Source: Agarivorans sp. Alg241-V36
GTDB lineage: Bacteria > Pseudomonadota > Gammaproteobacteria > Enterobacterales > Celerinatantimonadaceae
Direction: 5' to 3'
NCBI RefSeq assembly: GCF_900537085.1
Contig: NZ_UNRE01000004.1
Location: 410,988 to 474,987, forward strand
Length of the DNA stretch: 64,000 bases
Shown piece by piece: positions 1 to 9,137 of the stretch; position 1 is the stretch's first letter; the number at the start of each line of letters is the position of its first letter. A model generated the notes under the pieces. The model saw nothing but the letters and a program-made list of their open reading frames with translations. It was not told the origin of the DNA and searched no databases. Both the position numbers and the translations under genes were made by a program.

Positions 1-1242
1 AATCTCATTAACACTCGTTGCTACTCGCGCATGCTTAAGCTGTGCAGCGGTATTGGCAATATATTGGTTGCTTGCGTCCGGCTGATACAAAAAGACCATA
101 TCAGCCACTTGTAAGCTTTCAGCCAAACGCTCTTGATGTACGCCCATTTTCATGGTGTTAGAACGCGCCTCTAGAATCGCAATAATCCGCTGCTCACCAA
201 CTTGAGCGCGTAAGCCATCGAGGGTACTACTAATCGCACTGGGGTGGTGGGCAAAGTCGTCAAATAGACGCGTACCATTTTTCTCGGCGAGTAGCTCTAG
301 CCTTCGTTTTGGCGGTAGGAATTTCTGTAAACTGTCAATGGCAAGACTAGGTAATACCCCTACATGCCTTGCGGCGGCAATGGCCATTAATGCGTTTTCC
401 GCATTATGCTGGCCAATTAAATCCCAGCTTAGAACGCCTTGCAGTTCACCATTTAGCTTTATGCTTAATTCACTACAATCCGCTTTATTTGCTTGCCATT
501 GCCACGCTTCGCCCTCTCCAGTTTGCTCTAACTCAGACCAACAGCCTTGCTCAATAACCTGCTGAATAGGCGTGTTATTTTTAGGCGCAATCACTCTTCC
601 AGAGCTGGGTACAATACGCATTAGATGGTGAAACTGTTTTTGAATCGCTGCTAAATCATCAAAAATGTCTGCATGATCAAACTCTAAATTGTTCAGGACT
701 AAAGTTCGTGGTTGGTAGTGAACAAACTTAGAACGTTTATCGAAAAAGGCACTGTCATACTCGTCAGCTTCAACCACAAAAAACGGCGTATCACCTAAAC
801 GAGCTGAGCCGGAAAAGTTACGTGGAACACCGCCAATAAGATAGCCAGGAGACATGTCGTTGTCTTCCAAGATCCAGGCAAGCATGCTTGCTGTAGTGGT
901 TTTTCCGTGCGTGCCCGCCACTGCCAATACCCATTTCTCGGGCAAAATATAGTGTTTAAGCCACTCAGGTCCAGAGCAGTATTTAAGGCCTTTATCGAGT
1001 ACATATTCTACGCAGGGGTTGCCTCGACTCATGGCATTGCCTATCACCACTAAGTCAGGCGCGGGCTCTAATTGTGATGGGTCATAGCCTTTAATCAGCT
1101 CAATCCCTAAAGACTCTAACTGGGTGCTCATTGGTGGGTATACATTTAAATCGCTACCCGTTACACGCATGCCCGACTCACGCGCGAGCATTGCCAATCC
1201 ACCCATAAAGGTGCCACAAATACCTAAAATATGAATATGCAT
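1..1242 (-). CDS. mpl: UDP-N-acetylmuramate:L-Ala-gamma-D-Glu-meso-DAP ligase, partial
   Basis: Mpl is a cytosolic Mur-ligase-family enzyme. It recycles murein tripeptide by joining it to UDP-N-acetylmuramate with ATP hydrolysis. The reverse-strand frame opens with MHIHILGICGTFMGG, the usual Mpl N-terminus, and stays open for 414 codons to the window edge. The ATP loop AGTHGKTTT lies near residue 110 and a VVEADEYDSAFFDKRSK segment follows near residue 170, both typical of Mpl. Family members are about 450 residues, so only the last 40 or so are missing beyond position 1. The cut is the window edge, not a mutation. The start is the ATG at 1242. MurC is the nearest alternative, but the N-terminus and the EADEYDSAFFDKRSK block favour Mpl. 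Confidence 0.93.
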   Translation of the reverse strand, partial: MHIHILGICGTFMGGLAMLARESGMRVTGSDLNVYPPMSTQLESLGIELIKGYDPSQLEPAPDLVVIGNAMSRGNPCVEYVLDKGLKYCSGPEWLKHYILPEKWVLAVAGTHGKTTTASMLAWILEDNDMSPGYLIGGVPRNFSGSARLGDTPFFVVEADEYDSAFFDKRSKFVHYQPRTLVLNNLEFDHADIFDDLAAIQKQFHHLMRIVPSSGRVIAPKNNTPIQQVIEQGCWSELEQTGEGEAWQWQANKADCSELSIKLNGELQGVLSWDLIGQHNAENALMAIAAARHVGVLPSLAIDSLQKFLPPKRRLELLAEKNGTRLFDDFAHHPSAISSTLDGLRAQVGEQRIIAILEARSNTMKMGVHQERLAESLQVADMVFLYQPDASNQYIANTAAQLKHARVATSVNEI

Positions 1243-1308
1243 AAATAAAACAGTTTGAAAGCAAAAACCAGCGTTTAGAATAGCACTTAACGCCACAAAT
1301 TATTGAAG

Positions 1309-1641
1309 CTAATGTGAATTTCTACGGGAGGTTTCAGGGTCTGGAATTTGAATATACAGCTGTTGTTGTTGATAACGATACGGTCGATACCAGTTTAAAC
1401 CGCATTGATAGTCGCCTACCGCGGTAAACACACAGCCTACAGGCAACTCTCTTAACCATTGAAGCTGAGCTTCACTTCGCATTTGTTCTTGCCACAAATG
1501 CTGCTCCAGTAGCTCTTTTTTGAGCTCAAAGGCATCAACTTTATTTGGGTCTGAGCTTTTTTGAACAATAATCGGCCCACCAACTGCCGAAAAAGCCAGT
1601 AGAAACATAGCAATAAAAGCGTAATTTAGTCGACGTTTCAT
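1309..1641 (-). CDS. Small secreted or membrane-anchored hypothetical protein
   Basis: I do not recognise this 110-residue protein. Residues 1-22 form a basic start plus a hydrophobic segment (MKRRLNYAFIAMFLLAFSAV), either a signal peptide or an uncleaved anchor. The remainder is glutamine-rich and hydrophilic, with two cysteines (in GCVF and QCGL) that could form a disulfide in the periplasm. It lies between mpl and a divergent Kazal-like lipoprotein gene, with no operon partner. No catalytic motif is visible. That it is a real gene rests on the intact signal-like N-terminus and its fit in the gap. Confidence 0.6.
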   Translation of the reverse strand: MKRRLNYAFIAMFLLAFSAVGGPIIVQKSSDPNKVDAFELKKELLEQHLWQEQMRSEAQLQWLRELPVGCVFTAVGDYQCGLNWYRPYRYQQQQLYIQIPDPETSRRNSH

Positions 1642-1690
1642 AAGTTGATCATCTACAATCTAAAGCCTTTAAAAGTTTAGGTGATTGCTC

Positions 1691-1930
1691 ATGATTAAGC
1701 ACGTTGTTATCGCATTTTTTTCATTAATTTTAATGGCCTGTAGCCAAGCCCCAGAGTCTGTACTCAAAGTAGATGGAAGCTGTGAAGAACCGCGCCCGCA
1801 AATCTGTACCATGGAGTACGACCCAGTATGTGGTGAAGTAAACGGTGAATTGAAAGAATATGGCAATGCTTGCTCGGCCTGTGGTGATCCTGAGTTAAGC
1901 ACTTACCAAAAAGGCGCCTGTCCAGAGTAA
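1691..1930 (+). CDS. Small Kazal-domain lipoprotein
   Basis: The product is 79 residues. The N-terminus MIKHVVIAFFSLILMACSQ ends in a lipobox (LMAC), so the mature protein should start with a lipidated cysteine in the membrane. The rest holds six cysteines, with the core C-TMEYDPVC-G and a closing GAC. This is the compact Kazal serine-protease-inhibitor pattern found in short bacterial lipoproteins. I chose the ATG at 1691 over an in-frame TTG at 1685 because an AGGTG Shine-Dalgarno sits at 1679-1683 with 7 bases of spacing. A role as protease inhibitor is inferred from the fold only. Confidence 0.75.
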   Translation: MIKHVVIAFFSLILMACSQAPESVLKVDGSCEEPRPQICTMEYDPVCGEVNGELKEYGNACSACGDPELSTYQKGACPE

Positions 1931-2011
1931 CAAACTGTTAACAAAATTTAGCAAACTCGCCAATCAGTGCTATTTACTTAAGGTATAGCTAATTAGCACT
2001 GAGAGGCGATT

Positions 2012-2932
2012 ATGAGTCGAACTGTTGCACTAGGCATGCTTTTATTAAGCACCTTACTTTATAGTAATCAGTCTCTTAGCATTACGGCCAATCAGCAGAT
2101 CAATGACAATTCGTTTTATGGCGAATGGCAGTGGTCTGACACCCAAGGCCAGTATCAGCAGCTTAAACTGCAATTTTCTGAAGATTTAGTTGAGCAGTCT
2201 GAAGTGGAAACTTTTCGACTAAGCTATAGCCTAACCTACCCCTCTCAAGCCATTAGTGCCTATTTAAGCCCGCGCTTGGAGCATGCTGTGGCAATGATTA
2301 ATCAGTATGTAGACGACCCAGAAACCCGCTTAGATGACATTCTGCAAGCACTGCGCAGTGACAGCGACAGTCCTTCTTCTAAAATGCTGTGGGATGCCTA
2401 TGAGCAGTACACTCACGATGCTTTTCGCCACCTAGGCCTACTGCCTTGCTTGCATCCACAAGGCGCTCAATACCCCTGCGTTCGGCCTAACTATTCACAA
2501 TTGTTCTATCAAAACCGTGACCGTGTGAGCCCAATAATCGACCACTTCACCCGGCAGGGAGATTTGAATAGATCACTCGCCGAGGCTCAAGCCTGGTTAC
2601 TTACCATCCCCAGCAAGCAGGAGAATAATTACAGCTTTACTTCTCCGGTGGATGTATTAAAAGACAATCGAGCCGATAGCGATGAACGTGCTTTGTTACT
2701 CGCGCTAGTATTAAGTGAACTGGCTCCTAACTATCCACTGTACATGGTGTATCCCGCCGACAGCGTTGGAAGCGCCTCGCCCGCTTGGTTAACTATAGAC
2801 GCCAGCAGTGGCATTGAAGGGCCAACCGTAATTATTGGCGACAGTGCACACACCCTTGTTTCTGGTTCTTCAGAACTAATAAAAGAGATGCTGCTCGCAG
2901 AAGTACAATTGATCAGCGATGCTCTCTATTAA
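2012..2932 (+). CDS. Secreted hypothetical protein with a degenerate transglutaminase-like segment
   Basis: This 306-residue protein has a signal peptide at about residues 1-23 (hydrophobic LGMLLLSTLLYS). I do not recognise the family as a whole. Residues about 205-250 (SPVDVLKDNRADSDERALLLALVLS) resemble the part of bacterial transglutaminase-like domains where a GDCxxKA motif carries the catalytic cysteine. Here an Asp-Ser pair stands in its place, so a catalytic role of that type is unlikely. A good Shine-Dalgarno (GAGAGGCG) precedes the ATG. It is probably a single-gene unit; the next gene starts 77 bases later and has its own ribosome site. Confidence 0.65.
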   Translation: MSRTVALGMLLLSTLLYSNQSLSITANQQINDNSFYGEWQWSDTQGQYQQLKLQFSEDLVEQSEVETFRLSYSLTYPSQAISAYLSPRLEHAVAMINQYVDDPETRLDDILQALRSDSDSPSSKMLWDAYEQYTHDAFRHLGLLPCLHPQGAQYPCVRPNYSQLFYQNRDRVSPIIDHFTRQGDLNRSLAEAQAWLLTIPSKQENNYSFTSPVDVLKDNRADSDERALLLALVLSELAPNYPLYMVYPADSVGSASPAWLTIDASSGIEGPTVIIGDSAHTLVSGSSELIKEMLLAEVQLISDALY

Positions 2933-3009
2933 AGATTGTTAGTTTTTTGTTATAAATGTTTTACACAGGTCTGACCTGACAAACTTAGTCAAATATAAGG
3001 GATCACCAC

Positions 3010-3552
3010 GTGAAACATCTATTACTACTTTTAAGCCTGCTACCAGCATGGGCTATGGCGCTAAACATAAACACTGGCGGTAATCTACCAAGCATCGACA
3101 TTAACAACGCTGGCGAATTGCAGCTCGCTGGTGATGACATTAGTTACAGCGCTTGGAGCACTCAGCAATTAGATGGCAAAGTAAGGCTGATTCAAGCAAT
3201 GGCTGGCCGAACCAGCGCCAAAGAGCTTAACGCGCCAATGATCGAAGCGGTAAAACAAGCCAAGATTAGTGACGACGTATATCAAACAGTGACTATCGTA
3301 AACTTAGATGACGCTGTTTTTGGTACCTCAGGCTTTGTTAAAAATAAACTCAAGAAGAACAAAAAAACTTTTCCACAAGCCAGCTTTGTTTTGGATAAAG
3401 AAGGTGAGCTATTTGAACTTTGGAAAATAAAAGCCAAGTCTTCAGCAATCATTTTGCTAGATGCTGGTGGAACTGTTTTATTCGCTAAGGACGGAGAGTT
3501 GAATCAACAAGAAATTGAGCAGGTAATTGGCTTAATCAAGGCAAACATCTAA
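3010..3552 (+). CDS. YtfJ-family periplasmic protein
   Basis: The 180-residue product has a signal peptide (MKHLLLLLSLLPAWAMA) and the overall pattern of the YtfJ family, which has a thioredoxin-like fold and no known enzyme activity. Recognisable parts are the early GGNLPSI, the central GKVRLIQAMAGRTSAKELNAP, and a TIVNLDDAVFGT block followed by the KNKLKKNKKTFPQ segment and SFVLDKEG. No CxxC redox motif is present. Translation starts at GTG 3010, preceded by AAGGGAT. A strong hairpin at 3572-3601 follows the stop. The function is unknown in this family, so only the family call is firm. Confidence 0.8.
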   Translation: MKHLLLLLSLLPAWAMALNINTGGNLPSIDINNAGELQLAGDDISYSAWSTQQLDGKVRLIQAMAGRTSAKELNAPMIEAVKQAKISDDVYQTVTIVNLDDAVFGTSGFVKNKLKKNKKTFPQASFVLDKEGELFELWKIKAKSSAIILLDAGGTVLFAKDGELNQQEIEQVIGLIKANI

Positions 3553-3571
3553 TTAAGTTAGCGATAAAGTA

Positions 3572-3601
3572 GAATAGGCGTAAAGCTATTTACGCCTATT
3601 C
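3572..3601. terminator. Perfect 13-bp hairpin between convergent genes
   Basis: Arms of 13 bases (GAATAGGCGTAAA and its exact complement) enclose a 4-base loop, GCTA. It lies 19 bases after the ytfJ-like stop and covers the stop codon of the small opposite-strand gene at 3596-3700. Neither side has a long T-run, so it may act as a bidirectional terminator or as an RNA-stabilising hairpin. Confidence 0.55.
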
Positions 3602-3700
3602 AAACATGCTCATTAGCACCAACAAGCTAAGCACATAAGCGCTCATTAACACCGTTAGTACTTTATGTCGTTTAGTCCATACGGTAAGGTTTTTTAACAC
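3596..3700 (-). CDS. 34-residue single-pass membrane peptide
   Basis: This small gene reads MLKNLTVWTKRHKVLTVLMS then AYVLSLLVLMSMFE. It has a basic, amphipathic N-terminal third and a hydrophobic segment (residues about 15-33) long enough to cross the membrane. It starts at GTG 3700, preceded by a very strong Shine-Dalgarno, GGGAGG, five bases upstream. This is the best ribosome site nearby and the main reason to call it a gene. The stop at 3596 lies inside the 3572-3601 hairpin. It has no operon partner and converges on the ytfJ-like gene. The function is unknown; the topology suggests a small membrane regulator or stress peptide. Confidence 0.55.
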   Translation of the reverse strand: MLKNLTVWTKRHKVLTVLMSAYVLSLLVLMSMFE

Positions 3701-3809
3701 AACTACCTCCCTTTTCGCTAGTTAACCTAAATTTAACACTTTTAACAATGAATGCAAACTTGCTTTATCAATGAATCCTCAGTAAAAATGAGGCAGCGAG
3801 GAGTATTTC

Positions 3810-4631
3810 ATGTCTGACAAGTCAATCACCGAAAACAAAAACAGCCACGTTGAGAACAGCAAGCTGCAGCTGGCCAAAATAGCCAAGCAGCGTGGTTTAG
3901 ATGCTTTGTTACATAAAGAGAAAGCAGCCTCTACGTGGTCGCAGCGGGGCCAAGCTAGAGTGACTGTTGAGCTAGCTACTCAGCAAAAAAATCTAGAAAG
4001 TATCTTTTACTTTGCAGCACAAAAAACTAGCGAACAAGATGTAGGCAGTGAACCCGACGCCGATTGGATGACGGAATTTTTGCAGTTAGCGAGCAACACC
4101 CAAGTTAAATCAATGCAAATGTTGTGGGCAGACATTCTTAGCCAAGAGCTTGCGACTCCAGGCAGCTTTTCAGTGAAAGCCTTACGCACTCTTAAACTGA
4201 TGACTCAGCGCGAAGCATTATGGTTTCAAACGGCTTGCGAGTTAAGCTCTGTGCTTGGTGGTGAAAGCAACAACAAAATACTCACCGGTGTGGCAAGACC
4301 AGCCAGTAATTTAGGCCTAGTTAGAGCGAAGATCGACAAAATTGCACTTGGCCAGCACCGTATGCCTTACCATCACATTCTGCAACTCACGGATTTAGGT
4401 TTACTGTTTGATAGAGAGCTTGAAATTCGCCCCTCAGCACTTCATGAAACATCACTAAGCCATGGGCAAGCCCATTATGCCTTAAAACCTCGCTACAAGG
4501 GCTCACGGCTGCTTTACCACCGTTTCACGCCCATTGGCGATGAGCTAGCTAAACTTATAACAACTCAGCCTCTTGTGTCTTATCAAGAGCATTTAGAGCA
4601 GCTATTACATAACTACTTTGAGCTGCATTAA
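3810..4631 (+). CDS. TIGR03899-like conserved hypothetical protein
   Basis: This is a 273-residue soluble protein with no signal peptide or membrane segment. The pattern (SKLQLAKIAKQRGLDALL near the start, then PDADWMTEFLQLASN, MQMLWADILSQELATPGSFS and LRTLKLMTQREALWF) matches my memory of the TIGR03899/DUF2806-like family of marine gammaproteobacteria. Its role is unknown. The central WMxxFLxxA-N--MQ-LWA-IL-QE block is the family's most conserved stretch. A strong GAGGAG Shine-Dalgarno sits 8 bases before the ATG. It converges on cysH across a shared terminator. The family name comes from memory without a search. Confidence 0.7.
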   Translation: MSDKSITENKNSHVENSKLQLAKIAKQRGLDALLHKEKAASTWSQRGQARVTVELATQQKNLESIFYFAAQKTSEQDVGSEPDADWMTEFLQLASNTQVKSMQMLWADILSQELATPGSFSVKALRTLKLMTQREALWFQTACELSSVLGGESNNKILTGVARPASNLGLVRAKIDKIALGQHRMPYHHILQLTDLGLLFDRELEIRPSALHETSLSHGQAHYALKPRYKGSRLLYHRFTPIGDELAKLITTQPLVSYQEHLEQLLHNYFELH

Positions 4632-4642
4632 GCCAAGATCAA

Positions 4643-4668
4643 AAAAACGCGGCCAAGGCCGCGTTTTT
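4643..4668. terminator. Bidirectional rho-independent terminator
   Basis: An 11-bp stem (AAAAACGCGGC with its complement) and 4-base loop are flanked by an A-run on the left and a T-run on the right. It can therefore end transcription of the TIGR03899-like gene on the plus strand and of cysJIH on the minus strand. Confidence 0.88.
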
Positions 4669-4685
4669 GTTTAACTCTGACAAAC

Positions 4686-5438
4686 CTAAATACCGCTGCC
4701 AGCCACTTCTTCGTGTAAACCACATTCACGTTTCAAACCAAAGAAGCGAGTATCTTCTTCACTCATCCCTGCTTGCAGGGGCTGTGATGTTTGCACGTCT
4801 CCTACCGATACGTAACCTTGCTCCCACAAAGGGTGATAAGGCAAGTTATGCTCTTTTAAGTAGTAGTGCACATCTTTATTAGTCCAATCGATAATGGGTA
4901 ATATTTTAAAGGCACCATTTTGTATTTGCAGTACCGGTAAATCTGAACGAGAAGACGACTGGCTACGACGCAAACCCGAGAACCAGCTCTTCACTTCTAG
5001 CTCTTTAAAAGCACGCTGCATAGGCTCTACTTTGTTCAAGGTGTTGTATTGCTTTAAGCCTTCTACGCCTTGCTCCCAAAGTTTACCAAAACGCGCTTCT
5101 TGCCAAGCATTAGACTGTGTCGATTTGTATACCTGCAAATTCAGGTTTAAGCGCTCAGTTAGCTCGTCAATAAAGCGATATGTTTCAGGAAATAAGTAGC
5201 CTGTATCGGTAAGTATTACCGGAATATCTGGCTTAATTTGCGTTAAAAGATGCAAGCTAACCGCAGCTTGAATACCAAAGCTAGAGGTTAGCACCACTTG
5301 CTGGGGCAAGTTCTCTATGGCCCAAGCAGCACGTTGTTGTGCGCTCATGCCTTCGAGCTCTTTGTTTACTTCAGATAACTCAGCAAAACGCGCTTCTACA
5401 GGTAGCGCAGACAGTTGCTCTAAATCTAAGTTAGTCAT
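4686..5438 (-). CDS. cysH: Phosphoadenosine phosphosulfate (PAPS) reductase
   Basis: CysH reduces PAPS to sulfite with thioredoxin in cytosolic sulfate assimilation. The 250-residue product shows the PP-loop region [11 protein letters not shown] near residue 52, the [13 protein letters not shown] block, [10 protein letters not shown] and the C-terminal ECGLH, which holds the single catalytic cysteine. The lack of extra CC/CxxC pairs marks the PAPS-specific, non-iron-sulfur type rather than the APS reductase type. It is the last gene of cysJIH and its start overlaps the end of cysI by 8 bases, so translational coupling is likely. Confidence 0.97.
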   Translation of the reverse strand: MTNLDLEQLSALPVEARFAELSEVNKELEGMSAQQRAAWAIENLPQQVVLTSSFGIQAAVSLHLLTQIKPDIPVILTDTGYLFPETYRFIDELTERLNLNLQVYKSTQSNAWQEARFGKLWEQGVEGLKQYNTLNKVEPMQRAFKELEVKSWFSGLRRSQSSSRSDLPVLQIQNGAFKILPIIDWTNKDVHYYLKEHNLPYHPLWEQGYVSVGDVQTSQPLQAGMSEEDTRFFGLKRECGLHEEVAGSGI

Positions 5439-7134
5439 GAAAATCCCTAACGCTTACTTTTACTTCAGCGACAATTCCAGCACGAATTACAAAGTCACCA
5501 AAAGCTTCATCTTGCTCACGTTCTTTAGCCCAACGAGCAATTAAACCGTCTAGTTCAGACAAGATTTCTTGCTCACCAATGCCCTCTAAATAGAGTTTAG
5601 GAATACGTGTTCCGCTTTGGTTACCACCGAGATACAAATTGTACTTACCCGGGCCTTTGCCCACTAAACCTGCTTCTGCAAGCATTGCTCGTCCACAACC
5701 ATTGGGACAACCGGTTACGCGCAAAATAATGTGCTCTTCGCTCATGGCATGTTTAGCCAATAGCTGCTCAACATCGTCCACTAAGCCAGGCAAGTAACGC
5801 TCTGCTTCTGCCATTGCTAGTGGGCAAGTTGGAAATGCTACACAGGCCATCGAGTTTACACGTTGCGCACTGTGGCTATCATTAATTAAGCCATGTTCAC
5901 GTGCAAGCTTTTCAATTTTTGCTTTATCTTTCGCAGGTACACCAGCAATCACTAGGTTTTGGTTGGCGGTCATGCGGAAATCCCCTTTATGGATCTCAGC
6001 AATTTTAGCCACACCGGTCTTCAGTGCTTTTTCTGGGTAATCTAATAAACGGCCGTTTTCGATAAATACCGTTAAATGGTGCTTGCCATCAATACCTTCT
6101 ACCCAACCAATACGGTCACCACGAGAAGTAAACTCGTAAGGACGGCTTTGTTCAAAGCTAATGCCTGCGCGTTTTTCAACTTCTTGCTTGAAGGTATCGC
6201 TACCTACGCGGTCAAGGGTGTACTTGGTTTTCGCGTTTTTGCGATTAACTCGGTTACCCCAATCTCGCTGGGTAGTAACAACCGCTGCTGCTACATCTAA
6301 GGTTTTTTCTAATGGAACAAAACCAAAATCGTCAGCTCTACGTGGATAGGTAGATTTGTCACCATGGGTCATCGCAAGGCCACCGCCCACCAGCACGTTA
6401 AAACCAACTAGTTTTCCATTGTCAGCAATAGCAACAAAGTTAAGGTCATTGGCGTGTACGTCGATGTCATTATGCGGCGGAATTACTACCGTGGTTTTAA
6501 ACTTACGTGGTAAGTAGTTTGAACCTAAAATCGGCTCTTCTTCACCACCTTCGACCTTTTCACCATCTAACCAAATCTCAGCGTAGGCGCGAGTTTTAGG
6601 TAATAAATGTTCACTGATTTTAGTAGCCCACTCATAGGCTTCTTGGTGCAGCTCAGACTCAACTGGGTTACTAGTACATAATACGTTTCGGTTAACGTCG
6701 CCAGCAGTAGCGATAGAATCGATGCCAATGCTGTTAAGCGTTTGGTGCATCAATTTAATGTTGGGCTTTAATACGCCGTGAAACTGGAAAGTTTGACGCG
6801 TCGTTAAGCGAATACTGCCGTACATGGTGTGGTCGCTAGCGAACTTATCAATAGCTAACCACTGTTTAGGCTGGATGATTCCGCCTGGCATACGTGCACG
6901 CAACATAACATTGTGCAAAGGCTCGAGCTTTTGCTTGGTACGCTCGGCGCGTATATCACGGTCGTCCTGCTGGTACATACCGTGGAAACGAATAAGCTGA
7001 AAGTTATCAGCAGTAAACCCACCAGTGATACGGTCACCTAGGTCTGCTTCAATAGTGCCACGCAGGAAGTTGCTCTCTCGCTTTAGGCGCTCATTATCTG
7101 ACAACTTGCCTTCAACAATTAGATCCGAACTCAT
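5431..7134 (-). CDS. cysI: Sulfite reductase (NADPH) hemoprotein beta subunit
   Basis: CysI carries siroheme and a 4Fe-4S cluster and performs the six-electron reduction of sulfite to sulfide. The 567 residues match the usual length of about 570. The N-terminus includes [20 protein letters not shown]. The four metal-ligand cysteines are in [19 protein letters not shown] and [16 protein letters not shown]. The start ATG overlaps the cysJ stop in TAATG, so the pair is translated together. Electrons come from the CysJ flavoprotein encoded just upstream. Confidence 0.98.
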   Translation of the reverse strand: MSSDLIVEGKLSDNERLKRESNFLRGTIEADLGDRITGGFTADNFQLIRFHGMYQQDDRDIRAERTKQKLEPLHNVMLRARMPGGIIQPKQWLAIDKFASDHTMYGSIRLTTRQTFQFHGVLKPNIKLMHQTLNSIGIDSIATAGDVNRNVLCTSNPVESELHQEAYEWATKISEHLLPKTRAYAEIWLDGEKVEGGEEEPILGSNYLPRKFKTTVVIPPHNDIDVHANDLNFVAIADNGKLVGFNVLVGGGLAMTHGDKSTYPRRADDFGFVPLEKTLDVAAAVVTTQRDWGNRVNRKNAKTKYTLDRVGSDTFKQEVEKRAGISFEQSRPYEFTSRGDRIGWVEGIDGKHHLTVFIENGRLLDYPEKALKTGVAKIAEIHKGDFRMTANQNLVIAGVPAKDKAKIEKLAREHGLINDSHSAQRVNSMACVAFPTCPLAMAEAERYLPGLVDDVEQLLAKHAMSEEHIILRVTGCPNGCGRAMLAEAGLVGKGPGKYNLYLGGNQSGTRIPKLYLEGIGEQEILSELDGLIARWAKEREQDEAFGDFVIRAGIVAEVKVSVRDFHD

Positions 7135-8924
7135 TAGTAAACATCCTTCTGGTAACGCTTAGCACTACGTAACTGTTTTAAATACTCTTCTGCTTGCTCA
7201 GGGCTTTGTTTACCCTGCTCAGCAATAATATCGATAAGGGCTTGGTGAACATCTTTAGCCATGCGGTTTGCATCACCACAAATGTATAAATGAGCGCCTT
7301 CTTCTAACCATTGGAAAACTTCTTCGGCGTTCTCTCTTAGGCGATCTTGCACATAAATCTTGTCAGCTTGATCGCGCGAAAAGGCTACGTCTAATTTGCT
7401 TAGCAAACCAGATTTCAAATAGCCCTGCCATTCGGTTTGATATAAGAAATCTTGGGTAAAGGTTTGGTCACCAAAGAACAACCAGTTTTTACCTTCTGCA
7501 TCGCTAGCATCACGCTGTTGCATAAACGCACGGAACGGAGCGATGCCAGTGCCAGGGCCGACCATAATAACTGGAGTATCAGGGTTGCTTGGTAAACGGA
7601 AGTTATCATTGTGCTCTACAAAAACTTTAACCTGAGCACCTTCTTCAGCGCGCGCACCTAAAAAGCCAGAAGCGCCACCTAAGCGTTGCTCATCACCTTG
7701 TTGGTAGCTAACTACGCCAACCGTTAGGTGAACTTCTTCTTCAACTTCCGCTTGCGCAGAAGCAATTGAATAAAGTCGCGGAGTAATCTTACGCAAAGCA
7801 TCAACAAAATCTTGCGCCGCTACCTTGGCTTTTTTCTCAAGCAGTACATCAATCACCTGATGATTAGCCGCATACTCACGAAGCTTATCTTTATCCGCTA
7901 CTACGGTTTGCAGTTTCTTACTGGCAGACCAAGCAGCCCAAGCTTCAACAAAGGCACCGCTAGTTTGAGTAATCTCTAGTTTCTCAGCTAGTGCATCAGC
8001 TAAGCTATATTCTTGCTCATCAATGCTAACTAAGTCGTCGGCTTTCAAGCCTAGGCGAGCAATGATTTTAGCCACTAACTCACGGTCGTTTTCAAACCAA
8101 ACACCCAAAGCGTCACCCGCTTGGTATTGCAGGCCAGAATCAGCCAAATCAATTTCTACGTGGCGAACATCTTTAGCAGAATCGCGACCAGTAATTTTTT
8201 GGCTTAAGCTTAGCTCAGCAGCATAAGGGTTCTTTTTATTGTATTGGCTGGCCGCCGGGGCACTTACCGGCAAGCTAACTACAGAACCGCTTGTCTCTGC
8301 GCTTAAGGTTTGCTTAAGCTCAGTCAATGCTTGTTCAGTCCAGTTGGCAGCGTCTTTATCGTAGTCAACATCACAATCAACGCGCTCACAAACACGCTCG
8401 GCACCTAGAGCAGCTAAACGCTCATCAAAATCTTTACCGGTTTGGCAGAAAAACTCGTAGCTTGAATCGCCTAAGGCCAATACGCTGTATTTAAGGTTAT
8501 CCAGCTTTGGTGCTTTCTTAGAGGCCAAAAATTCGTGGAACTCTATAGCGTCATCGGGTGGCTCGCCTTCTCCGTTAGTACTGGCAACAATCAGCAAATG
8601 AGTTTCGTTCTTCAAACTTTTTGCTTTGTAATCAGCCACATTAACAACTTCAGCGTTAATATCTTGCGCTTGAGCAGCAGCATGTAGCTCTTCGGCAACC
8701 CCTTTAGCGTTACCAGTTTGAGAAGCATAAAGAATAGTTAGTTTGCCCGCAGGCTGTGCTTGCGCAAGCGGCGCTAACTGCCCCGCGTTTTGTCCTACGC
8801 CCGCTAGGTAACCACTTACCCAAGCCAGTTGAGTTACCGACAGCTCAGCCGTTGCCTGTTGCAGCAGACTAACCTGTTGCTCAGACAATGGGCTAGCCAA
8901 TGACGAAAGTTCCTTTAACAGCAT
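7134..8924 (-). CDS. cysJ: Sulfite reductase (NADPH) flavoprotein alpha subunit
   Basis: CysJ passes electrons from NADPH through FAD and FMN to CysI. In order: a flavodoxin domain ([13 protein letters not shown] near residue 70), an FAD-binding domain (RLYSIASAQ), an NADP domain ([14 protein letters not shown]) and the conserved C-terminal KRYQKDVY. I chose ATG 8924 ([17 protein letters not shown]) over an upstream TTG at 8966. It gives 596 residues, close to the E. coli length of 599, and an AGGGTG lies 8 bases upstream. It is the first gene of cysJIH and is divergent from dctB across 213 bases where a CysB-type promoter would be expected; I could not define one. Confidence 0.97.
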   Translation of the reverse strand: MLLKELSSLASPLSEQQVSLLQQATAELSVTQLAWVSGYLAGVGQNAGQLAPLAQAQPAGKLTILYASQTGNAKGVAEELHAAAQAQDINAEVVNVADYKAKSLKNETHLLIVASTNGEGEPPDDAIEFHEFLASKKAPKLDNLKYSVLALGDSSYEFFCQTGKDFDERLAALGAERVCERVDCDVDYDKDAANWTEQALTELKQTLSAETSGSVVSLPVSAPAASQYNKKNPYAAELSLSQKITGRDSAKDVRHVEIDLADSGLQYQAGDALGVWFENDRELVAKIIARLGLKADDLVSIDEQEYSLADALAEKLEITQTSGAFVEAWAAWSASKKLQTVVADKDKLREYAANHQVIDVLLEKKAKVAAQDFVDALRKITPRLYSIASAQAEVEEEVHLTVGVVSYQQGDEQRLGGASGFLGARAEEGAQVKVFVEHNDNFRLPSNPDTPVIMVGPGTGIAPFRAFMQQRDASDAEGKNWLFFGDQTFTQDFLYQTEWQGYLKSGLLSKLDVAFSRDQADKIYVQDRLRENAEEVFQWLEEGAHLYICGDANRMAKDVHQALIDIIAEQGKQSPEQAEEYLKQLRSAKRYQKDVY

Positions 8925-9137
8925 TTTATCGCACCCTAGATTCACAATTGCAGCTAGTCTACTCAAGCACGCCCTAAGACAATAAAGAATAAAAGGGGAT
9001 TTTTTATAACCGTAGGTAATATATGGTCACTTAAGAATGGTCAAACCGCTCACAATTTGCACTATGTGACTGAACAACCAGCAATATCTGCAAATGTTAT
9101 ATAAGCTTATTTTATTCTCTTGTTTAATTGGTTCGCG

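Noticed and set aside
300..330. GGCGGTAG, the core of the ops/JUMPstart element
   Set aside because: It lies inside the mpl coding sequence, far from the polysaccharide genes and not in a leader, so it is chance. I found no such element before the EPS units.
6076..6349. Long open frames antisense to cysI and to many other genes
   Set aside because: They are shadows of well-supported genes, with no ribosome sites, signal peptides or recognisable motifs.
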